Part shown: piece by piece, positions 47,568 to 64,000 of the stretch
Numbering within the stretch: position 1 is the first letter of the stretch
Layout: every line of letters begins with the position of its first letter
Assembly (NCBI RefSeq): GCF_032854445.1
Contig: NC_088295.1
Location: forward strand, 40,969,385 to 41,033,384
From: Liolophura sinensis
Taxonomy: Eukaryota > Mollusca > Polyplacophora > Chitonida > Chitonidae
DNA: 64,000 nucleotides
Direction: 5' to 3'
The notes under the pieces: model-generated
Databases searched by the model: none
Seen by the model: only the letters and a program-made list of their open reading frames with translations
Told to the model about the DNA's origin: nothing
Made by a program: the position numbers and the translations under genes

Positions 47568-47745
47568 ATTATTTATTTATCTGACTGAAGTTTTATGCCG
47601 TACTCACAAATAGTGCCAGCATTATAATGGGAGGAAACCGGGGAGAGCCTGGGTGAAACCCACGACCATTCGCACGTTGCTGCAGTACTTGCCACGTACG
47701 ACAGGAGAGAAAGCCTGGGTCATTCTACTGTGCTAGCGTGCAACA
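47568..47745 (-). mobile_element. degenerate SINE (family 1)
   Basis: ATTTATTTATCTGACTGAAG, TTTATGCCGTACTCACAAAT, GGGAGGAAACCGGGGAGAGC and a rearranged head ending GTGCTAGCGTGCAACAAG. It contains internal deletions. Confidence 0.75.
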
Positions 47746-48889
47746 AGTGCAACAAATCATGCAACCTAACCCCACCATCAACCCCCAACCCCACCCCAAC
47801 ACCACCACCCACTCGCCGTTCCCAAACAACACGCACACACCCTCCATTCAATCAAAGACTCGTTTGTCACGTGCCTTCCAGGAAGCCAAGTGACCAATCT
47901 CACCCGCGTGTCGTCTGAGATTTAGCTTCGTTGGCAAATACCCATCCCATTTACTAACTTCAGCCTAGTTTCAATTAATCTGGCAATAAATTTCATCTGA
48001 ATGTCTTAATGTACGTGTTGTTATAACTTATTCTGAAGTCTGTTACTATCTCTGTTGAATTCGTAGAAAGATTAAATTTAATTTTAGGATTAGTTTAGGT
48101 CAGGTTAAACTAAATATAGGGCTAGGACTTAATAAGGGTCAAGTATTCATCCAAGATTCTTTTCGTGGTTTATGTTAAACCTTGTTTTGGAGTTAATTGC
48201 AATTATTCCCCCGCAACGTTCATTATGGCTGACAATTTATATAGCAATGTCTATTTGCACGACTAGATTGACATATCAGTCAGCAGGGTTGTCAATGTGT
48301 TATTGCTGTTCAGTTAGGCTCACTCCCTCAACGACACATGTCGCGTCAAGTGAACATCACACTGTTACCACCATCAGGAACCACAGGAAAACACCAATGC
48401 CAGGCCATGTCACAAGAGGTGAATGATTTTTGACAGATAAATATTTTTTTATCCTTTTTTTTTTGTTTTCATTAGACAAATCGATATATATAGGACAGAT
48501 AGCATCGTGTGAACAAGGTTTTAGATGTTTGTTCAGTAGTGCAGTTTGAGTGTTGTAATGAACTCTGAACGAAAAAATGTTATATTTCATATAACTTCCA
48601 TTATCACTAAGTTCAAAAACCGATAGACATTTGTATGTATACCTTGCTCAAATTATTTTATCAGCCGCCTAAAAAATGCCTATGGACTGATCTACAAAAT
48701 GGACCTTTTGCAAACTGGTTGCATAGAAAACAATCGCTAATCATAATAATCTTACTCTCCAAGATATTTAACATTTCCGCAGAAAACACATTGGATCATC
48801 CTAGATTCTAGCCTAGACATTTTTGAAAACCTATTTATAAAATCGAGTGTGTGGGGAGAGAGGTGGGGAGGGAGGATACGTCGTAGTTA

Positions 48890-49320
48890 ACATTTTTTGG
48901 TCATATGACGACGAGGAGTCATTCGGTGTATGTACATATAGTGTGTCTTCTTGTAGCAGGACGAGTCCATGCTGTCGTCATTGAAACAGGCCAATTTTTT
49001 TTTTTTTTACAAAATTCGGTTTTAAGCATGCGGAATATTTGTGGTTTACTTAATTGTGCATGGGCGATCAGTGATGTGAGGTATTGCTTCAGTAGTTTTC
49101 ACTTCGTAGCAGATGCGAGAGTCGGTAGTCAACACCCTGCCTCTGTATAAGTCATGTGGATATTAATGCAGACACCTCTACTTCGACAATGAAAATTTTT
49201 ACTCGCTTGTCAAGGTGTTTTGCTCTTTAGCATAAGCAAATTTAGTAAGTCTTTAGTACGACCCGACCAAGATTTGATCCCAGGTCTTTTTACTTCGAGG
49301 CGGACACAACTGAAGCGGTC
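48890..49320 (-). mobile_element. degenerate SINE (family 2)
   Basis: GGTCATATGACGACGAGGAG, TTGTAGCAGGACGAG and, at the far end, ACGACCCGACCAAGATTTGATCCCAG followed by CGAGGCGGACAC match the family 2 element at 28878-29236. The middle is largely unrecognisable. Confidence 0.55.
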
Positions 49321-49598
49321 CCATACCAAACGCGAAGTAATTTTTGCTAAACCTTGGATTTAAACACCAAATATCTCTGTTCCTACTACACAATATCAAG
49401 AAATGTCTGGATCCGTTATAACGTATTGTCGCATCCAGCTTCCGTACATAATGCGACCTAGATCCGCTCATTATCATCACGTGACTAGAGGCTTTCGGCT
49501 TGGACTGAGGACAAGCTGTCTTTCTACACACAGCAGCCAGCCAGCCAGCCAGCCACGCTGATCGACCATTTCCCTAAAGATTTTGAGACTCGAGAAAC

Positions 49599-57630
<8,032 letters not shown>

Positions 57631-58462
57631 ATGGCGTTACTATATGGTGGTATCAGTACATTCCGATAGCCCTATACTTAGGCGGGACGCTGTGTAGCAT
57701 ACCCTATTTTTCCTAAGTTTTTAGGACAGGTATTAGTAGTGCTGAAAGCAAAGAAATAATTTCTCCTTCAGTTTTTTTTTGAAAAGTAAAGACATGAATA
57801 TGTTGTGCATTAGGTAGGCTAACCATGTGAAAAAAGAAAGAATCTAAATACTCCAAGGGAAAATTACATGTGTTTTTGCTGAAAAGAGCTGACCAGCTGT
57901 ACCAAAAATTAGGAGAGTTAGGATAGCTCAACATGTGACACTGCCCCAGTAACATGGTGACTGATGATACAAGACGCTACAGAGGAGCTTGTTAACCAAT
58001 GCAAGATTCTGGTTTGATGTCGCGACCAAAGGGTATGATTGACGCAATCTTCATGCGTGTCGTAGACCGTGAAAAATTTCTCTTAAAGCTTTAAATACTT
58101 TTTTTAGTATGACTACTGAACGCATTTACCAACAATATATCTAAAATACCATGTTTTCATGTTACACTTCGTGTTGTTTTTTTTTTCATTCATCTCATGG
58201 TCTTGGTTTGGGTTTTATTTCTTGGCTACTTGGTTTACTGTGTTTGTGCCTTCCTTTTGTATTCGCTGCAAAACCGTTTATGTTCTGTTTTCATCGATTG
58301 GCAAACCATTGTACCATTGTTTGCTACAATGACCTTACGCATCTAGGCATCGGAAAGCCCTTCTGCCTGAGAACTGTTAACTCCGCCGCTTAGAAAGGAA
58401 ACCACTGGGAGGTTCTGGCAGTTGTCGCAAATTCCATGACATATTCTCTCTTTCTCATAGTA

Positions 58463-58900
58463 CTTTGACCGGCCCGGATAGCACAGTTGGTAGATCTTCC
58501 GCTTCGGGATCTTGCATGCCGTGGTGAGAATAAGCGTGTGACCGTAAGCACAATCTGATGTTCTTTGAAGATCACTCGTCCTCCACCAATAAAGCGTATC
58601 TGTCACAAGTGGGAAAATTAGTCACTAATTTGCCAATAATCGGTGGCTTTATTCCGGTTTCCTCTACCCATAAAAAGTGGCTAAAATCGAAGTTTTATCC
58701 CGAGCACTTCAATTTCCTCAACCCATGCATAAAACTGTCACAATAAGTGGAATATTCGACTGCGGCTTCAAGTCAGAAGTTTTCTCAGGTAAATGACCAA
58801 GATCGGTGGTTTACTTCCGGCACTCTGGGTCCCTCCACTCATAAACCTAGCCACCGTCATGTAAGTGAATAAATCTAGAACACGTTAAACACTATAAGTT
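58463..58900 (+). mobile_element. composite SINE: family 2 head with family 1-like tail
   Basis: The head GGCCCGGATAGCACAGTTGG then TAGATCTTCCGCTTCGGGA is the family 2 tRNA-like start. Two tail-like blocks follow, each with ATCGGTGG, a TTCCGG motif and CCCATAAA or CTCATAAA; the second continues into CCACCGTCATGTAAGTGAAT and a worn end. The tail resembles the CCGCCGTC end of family 1. Confidence 0.6.
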
Positions 58901-60475
58901 GATTAGTATTTTTCAACGCCCTTGTTATTCAGCTTGTGCAGAATAGCGCACCGATAGTAATGGCCTGCTGTAATGCTAAAATACTGACAACAGGACAAAC
59001 TAGCAAATGGACAAACATCAAAAGTCCATGAAATCTAAGGTCCTTGATATTAACATTTCAACCAAATTAGCTGAAATTCGGGCCACCTGGTCTGGAGATA
59101 TCGAGTGGAAAAGGTCATTGCCAGTGACAGAATGTCAAAATACTGGCGAAAAGACAAAACAGTGTGAGGCCCCATATACATGTGCAATCTCGAAGTAACC
59201 ATCTTTTGTAACATTTTTTTGGTTAACTATCATTGTGGCACAATTTTCTGTTAGTATTTTTCATAACCTGTAATGAATAACATAAGGAATGAGTGTTCGT
59301 GTGTTTGGGACAGCGTGACTTCAGACGCAAAGGATTGTGGGATCGCGCACTCATTTACCATCCTTGAGACGATCGCCACGTTTTGATTATGTCCTAACGA
59401 AATTCCCTTTTTATTCTTCTTCAGGTATGTAATCATGCAGATTCCTTTAGCCATATGATAGTTGTTGAATGCATAGTTACTTGTATAGTTATGCCGAATG
59501 AGCACATCGTTGTACTAATTAGTAGATTAGCTTGCAAAGTAGTTGTCTATTGGTCATCTTCAGACGTCGGTGTTGTTTCCATTTAATTAACATTACGTAA
59601 TGTTACGCTTCGTATTCGCTAGATTTCGGATTGAAATAACAGTAGTTTTAGTTCAGTATATTTCAGGATAGCTGTGTATTTAATAGTTTGTAACTCCAGT
59701 AAAGCTAGATAGAAAGCCTGAGTGGCTTAGAGGAATATTTCCTTACGTATTTCGTTGTAGAAATCCACGAATGTGTGCGATGTCAAAAGTATGTAAACAT
59801 GGGGGATAACTCCTGATGGAATACGCTCAACATGGGGCGACTACTTTTGTTGGAATAATGGCAATAAGGGGCTTAACTCTAAATGTCAAAAGACAATATG
59901 TGACTGGAGAGTCTAATATATTGTAACTTTCTTTATATTTGTTCCAAAACTGTATAGGGGTTTTGCAGAGCTAACAGTTGTATAAGTATATATAGATTTA
60001 TTTCAGTTAGCCCAAATTTGTGTAAAGCAAACTCATGTCACAATTCATTTAAACACATTGTATTACTTTATTTCACTTAATTTACAGTATCTCATGAAAA
60101 TTAATTATGATTTGTTGTTATTTAAATCGTGCACTCATAAGACATAACACAAAACAACGTTATTCAATTATTTGAAAAATTGTTAAGTAATTGCTTGTTA
60201 TACATTAGCAAACTCCAGACGAAGAGGAGAATTAACAGGGCGACAGAGAAATTACAAAAGTTGGCCATTGCCACAAAGTTTCAAATCGAGTTTCATCAAA
60301 TTACGCCCAACATTTCCGCAAATTTAGCACCGATACGGACGACCAACGCGCAGAATCACAAACCGAAAGAAATTTGAAGAATGTCTTGTAGAATGAAAAA
60401 CTTCCTTGATCGTCGCGCTTACATATATCGTTGAGTATAATCAAATAGATATAAAACTTACTTGTTTCCTTCCAC

Positions 60476-60536
60476 CATAATGGTGCCCATCGTCGTATAA
60501 GTGAAATATTATTTAGTACGGTATAAAACGCCAATC

Positions 60537-60565
<29 letters not shown>
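60476..60565 (+). mobile_element. SINE (family 1) tail only
   Basis: CACCATAATGGTGCCCATCG, TCGTATAAGTGAAATATTAT and AAAACGCCAATCAAATAAAT, then seven ATAA units. A 5'-truncated copy near the 3' end of gene E. Confidence 0.85.
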
Positions 60566-60568
<3 letters not shown>

Positions 60569-60630
60569 AATTACTTCAAAATGCGATGAAATGAAAAAGA
60601 TGCAGTATATATGAAGACAATAAAGTCTGA

Positions 60631-60636
60631 TTTATT
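60631..60636 (-). promoter_or_regulatory. candidate poly(A) signal of GST E
   Basis: AATAAA on the minus strand, about 226 bases beyond the stop of gene E. Confidence 0.45.
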
Positions 60637-60861
60637 CACTGCCCATGCGGCCCCTGTGAAAAAAGACCTTGTACATCCATGAGTGAACAATCATGGAACT
60701 AAAATACAACTCTATCCGATCAGTACCGACATGTAAACACAAAGCAAATTGTTCCTCCAGCCGTCTAGTCTCTAACAGAGAGTATATTTGCGAACTTATA
60801 TGCTGTATTATACTGGCATTAATATTCCATGTAAAAAGAAAAGAGTTCAGTTTGTGTAGAG

Positions 60862-62801
60862 TTATGTTGCGGTCACGGGACGTTTGGCAATCCACGCGGC
60901 TATTTTGGGTAAAGATTCCACTCGTTTGCCGTGCTCCTTCACATGAGAGTACTTGGTGGCGAAATCCTCAGGGAGTTGACTCCAAATCCAGCTCATGAAA
61001 TGCATGAGGGTGAAGTCCGCCCATGTGACCTGAAGAAAGAGGGTAAGCCGTTAGAGTGTATAGCATGCCTCCAAACGACAGCTAAAAAAGTGTTTAATGT
61101 AAGGTTTGTATCATTATTGCAGTAATACCACAGAGCATGCACCAGTTCCAAAGGTACAATCTTTGGATTAATGGCGAAATGTTCTTTCCAGGAAAATAAA
61201 AAACACATAGAGTTAGTACATGTATAATGTCTCTAGAAACGCCAACAATGATGTTGTATATACATATGGTACAGAATTCCTTAAAGTGCTGCTTCAATGA
61301 AAATGTCATGTGTGACAAACTCACAAAAACGAAGGAACCAGACTTACCCCATCTCCGACCAAAAAGCCACTCTTGTTTTCCGCAAGGGTCGACTCGAACT
61401 TTGCCAAAAATTTAGGAGCGGTTTCTTCTTGAAACTTTTTAACCAACTCTGCCTGAAATAACACAAGAAATAAGTTCACAGTACTCGAGTACATGCATGC
61501 AGTTAAGAAGAAAAAGACAATTAGGAAAGGGTTTAGATTATGACCAGAGTAAAAATAAGACTGTGCAAGACTGTTTGATATATTTTACACCATTTTGTTT
61601 CATCCCTTCGTGCAGAGACGAGCAGGACACACAAAATTGTACCAGCAGAGCTGAAACTCTTCCGCAACATCCCAGTATTTTGGGACATTCTTTTCCATCC
61701 CGATGCCAGCACGTGCCCTGACCAACGTTCTCCTCTGACCTTAATCATCGCAATTCACCTAGACGATAGAACGTTTCTTCCAACGTTTACCCACATATAT
61801 CGATAAATCGTCATAAAATTTTGCTACACTGGCATCTGAACTCGGATCTCTTGATAATCTAGCAATCTACCCACTGAGCCAAAAGGAAATTCCAACTACA
61901 TAGCTATACTGCTATAAGTACGGGCTACCGAAAAGCTCTCCGCGTTGCTTCCAGATCCGACGTGGTATGTATTCTTACACAGACATTCAATAGTGCTGAG
62001 AGAAGGATGTTACTCCAGTGATTAGATTAGATTTGATTTGATTGGAGTTTTACGTCGTGCTCAAGAATATGTCACTTATACAATGGTGGCCAGCACTGTG
62101 GTAGAAGGAAACCGGGCAGACCCCGTGAGAACCCCCAGCCCCTTCCAAAGTGATTAGGTTTTCCTCATATATAGCGCCGCCATTTTTACACGATCTGATT
62201 TTCAGTAAATTCCTGGAATAATTGGAAAACTTTGACTGATTCGTTCATATCGTTATAACTTTTGTGATATACCTTTTTCTCTCCCTCCGCGTTATAAATG
62301 TCAATGGTTGGCTTTATAAGATCGTAAGCCGCGCCCGCAAACATATCCACTTGAGCTTCCTCGATCCGAGTTTTCCCAGCCAGGCCTGGAAGACAAAATC
62401 AAGCAGAGATCCAGTCAGTGTTTGTTGATTCTGAATTTTGGAAGTTTACAATGTCAAGACTTAACGTGTGGAGCAGTCGGGAGCTAATTTACATAAGAAT
62501 TCTTTAATTCCAGTGTCGTGATAAAGATACAATCGTTTGAATTCCTATCAGAAAGATGCGTATGTCTTCAAATATTCCTTCCTTCACAGCACATTGCAGT
62601 GATGTCCTTGAGAATACGGCAAAGGCTGCGTTTCTCTTTATGTAGAAAAAATGTACAAAAGTATAACTAATGATGCATTCTTCAGTTGGAGAATCGCCTA
62701 TAACGTACCAAACTCCCTAGCCAGATACCGGGCAATGGCGGCACTGTCAGCTATTTGGACACCATCGACTTCAAGGACCGGGGCCTGTCCGAATGGTGTG
62801 T
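60862..62801 (-). CDS. GST gene E, sigma-class-like glutathione S-transferase, exons 2-5 (exon 1 outside window)
   Basis: Exons on the minus strand: 62709-62801, 62273-62385, 61348-61452 and 60862-61029 (stop TAA), all GT-AG. The phases and the sizes 93, 113, 105 and 168 match the other four genes. Exon 2 has [13 protein letters not shown] with the cis-Pro and IADSAAI, where Ser is kept and Asp stands before it. Exon 4 ends GFLVGDG; exon 5 begins VTWADF and ends [13 protein letters not shown]. No exon 1 (an M-x-x-Y-K-L-x-Y-F start) is seen up to 64000, so it lies beyond the minisatellite at the window edge. Sequence is clearly distinct from both A/B and C/D. Convergent with gene D. Confidence 0.92.
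62030..62155 (-). mobile_element. truncated SINE (family 1), intron 3 of GST E
   Basis: TTTGATTGGAGTTTTACGTC, TTATACAATGGTGGCCAGCA and GAAGGAAACCGGGCAGACCC; the tRNA-like head is missing. Confidence 0.8.
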
Positions 62802-63279
62802 CTGAAATAAAGTATACCGTACTACAAGTACAGATATATCACTTGATTCCAATATGTCATTTCCACAACATCGGGCATGGAGGAAAAGCTGCTTAAATAA
62901 ACTGAATGTTGCGTTTGCAAAGGAAAGTAAATCACATCTTCCCTGTTTTTATGTATAATTTAACATACTTGGAATAAACTTTAGTTATGGTCATTTCAGT
63001 TTACACACAAAAAAATCTCCAACATAATTGTTGTATTTCTTCAGTTACACACAAATCTTTACATCTACATTAAAATTTCAAGCTTTATAGCATCACGCTT
63101 TTACTTTCATTCGTTTAACCATACCGATATGTTTAAAATGAAAAGATGGTTTCACCCATAAGCCCGCATGACAACTGTGTGTTTCACGCACGTGTTACAA
63201 GCACCTCATGCATGCGCAAACAATTATGAATGAAAGAGAGACAACTATTTCATCGACGGACAATAATAAATAAAAATTA
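62802..63279. other. intron 1 of GST E, unique part
   Basis: AT-rich sequence between exon 2 and the minisatellite. I see no exon 1 and no repeat in it. Confidence 0.6.
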
Positions 63280-64000
63280 AGATGAATAAAAATGATACAA
63301 GCAGTCATGCTCAGACAATGATGAATGAAAACGATACAAGCACTCATGCTTAGGCAATGGTGAATGAAAATGATAAAAGCGCTAATGCACAGGCAAAGAT
63401 AAATGAAAATGATACAGGCACTCATGCTCAGACAATGATGAATGCAAATGATACAAGCACTCATGCTCAGGCAATGATGAATGAAGATGATACAAGCAAT
63501 CATGCACTGGCAAAAATGAGGGAAAATGATACAAGCAGTCATGCACAGGCAATGATGAATGAAAATGATACCAGCATTCATGCTCAGGCAATGATGAATG
63601 AAAATGATACCAGCAATCATGCACAGGCAATGATGAATGGAAATGATACAAGCAGTCATGCACAGGCAATGATGAATGAAGATGATACCGGCACTCAGGC
63701 TCAGGCAATGATGGATGCAAATGATACAAGCACTCATGCACAGGCAATGATGAATAATAATGATACAAGCACTCGTGCACAGGCAAAGCTGAAGGAAAAT
63801 GATACAAGCACTAATGCTCAGGCAACGATGAATGAAAATGATAGAAGCACTCATGCTCAGGCAATGATGAATGACAATGATACAATCGATCATACTGAGG
63901 CAATCAGGCAATGATGAATGAAAATGACACAGGCACTCAAGTTCAGGCCATGATGAATGCAAATGATACAAGCAATCAGCACAGGCAATGATGAATGAAA
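63280..64000. repeat. 39-bp minisatellite, at least 18 copies, running off the window
   Basis: Tandem variants of GATGAATGAAAATGATACAA plus GCACTCATGCTCAGGCAAT. The 39-base period equals 13 codons, so both strands stay open over long spans (+ 63357-63914, - 63195-63971). On the + strand the peptide unit is MNENDTSTHAQAM. No splice signals or signal peptide support a gene, and its place in intron 1 of GST E suggests a plain minisatellite. Confidence 0.88.

Larger units (their letters stand above)
45469..49598. other. intergenic region between GST C and GST D
   Basis: Contains the second copy of a diverged repeat, a complete SINE, a degenerate SINE, the 20-bp inverted repeat with TA tracts, and a family 2 SINE remnant. 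No exon is recognised. Just before gene D are an E-box CACGTG (49478-49483) and a CAGC-rich run (49531-49553) that fall within the likely promoter or leader. Confidence 0.5.
57631..60861. other. intergenic region between convergent GST D and GST E
   Basis: Holds the 3' ends of both genes, a composite SINE and a SINE tail. No other coding exon is apparent; the frames at 58151-58393 and 59007-59198 lack family features. Confidence 0.5.

Noticed and set aside
39420-49598. Antioxidant response elements (TGACnnnGC) upstream of GST C and D
   Set aside because: Near matches were seen in the 200 bases upstream of each ATG but none with the required spacing.
58151-58393. 80-codon frame with a hydrophobic stretch after GST D
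   Set aside because: Low-complexity Phe/Leu/Cys run from T-rich DNA; no start context or homology I can see.
61840-61885. tRNA-like stretch on the minus strand (TTTTGGCTCAGTGGGTAGA)
   Set aside because: Only the A-box part is convincing; the rest does not fold as a tRNA. Probably an old SINE head within intron 3 of GST E.

Overview
This is invertebrate nuclear DNA, most probably from a mollusc or another lophotrochozoan. The evidence is genes split into short exons by GT-AG introns, AT-rich introns, many minisatellites, and dozens of copies of tRNA-derived SINEs of a kind I associate with mollusc genomes. I cannot name the species.

Two gene loci are present. The first (about 578-7468, + strand) is the 3' part of an uncharacterised multi-exon gene whose product ends in charged, probably coiled-coil, segments. 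The second fills almost all the rest: an array of five sigma-class-like glutathione S-transferase (GST) genes, here called A to E. A (9191-13132), B (15380-30871), C (39620-45468) and D (49599-57630) are on the + strand. E (60862-62801) is on the - strand, tail-to-tail with D, and its first exon lies beyond the right edge. All share one plan: exons of 133, 93, 113-119, 105 and 168-180 nt with identical intron phases (1,1,0,0), giving proteins of 205-208 aa. A/B and C/D are sister pairs. A and B both carry Glu where glutathione-binding GSTs have Ser, and A has also lost the cis-proline and has a weak first donor site. A may therefore be losing or changing function.

Intron 1 of gene B is about 12.4 kb and acts as a transposon sink. 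It holds a 27-bp minisatellite, a two-copy dispersed repeat, a complete but dead Ty3/gypsy-type LTR retrotransposon (19432-23847, about 108-bp LTRs, perfect 5-bp target duplication), and a decayed DNA transposon-like element (about 24666-27045). That element's transposase-like gene, with a PHD-like finger, is flanked on both sides by four copies of a 13-bp quasi-palindrome. It is the least familiar system in the window.

The rest is intronic and intergenic DNA with at least two SINE families (several with clear target-site duplications), a cluster of four unrelated minisatellites at 34.5-38.9 kb, a perfect 20-bp inverted repeat flanked by TA tracts near 47.1 kb, and a 39-bp minisatellite running off the right end.
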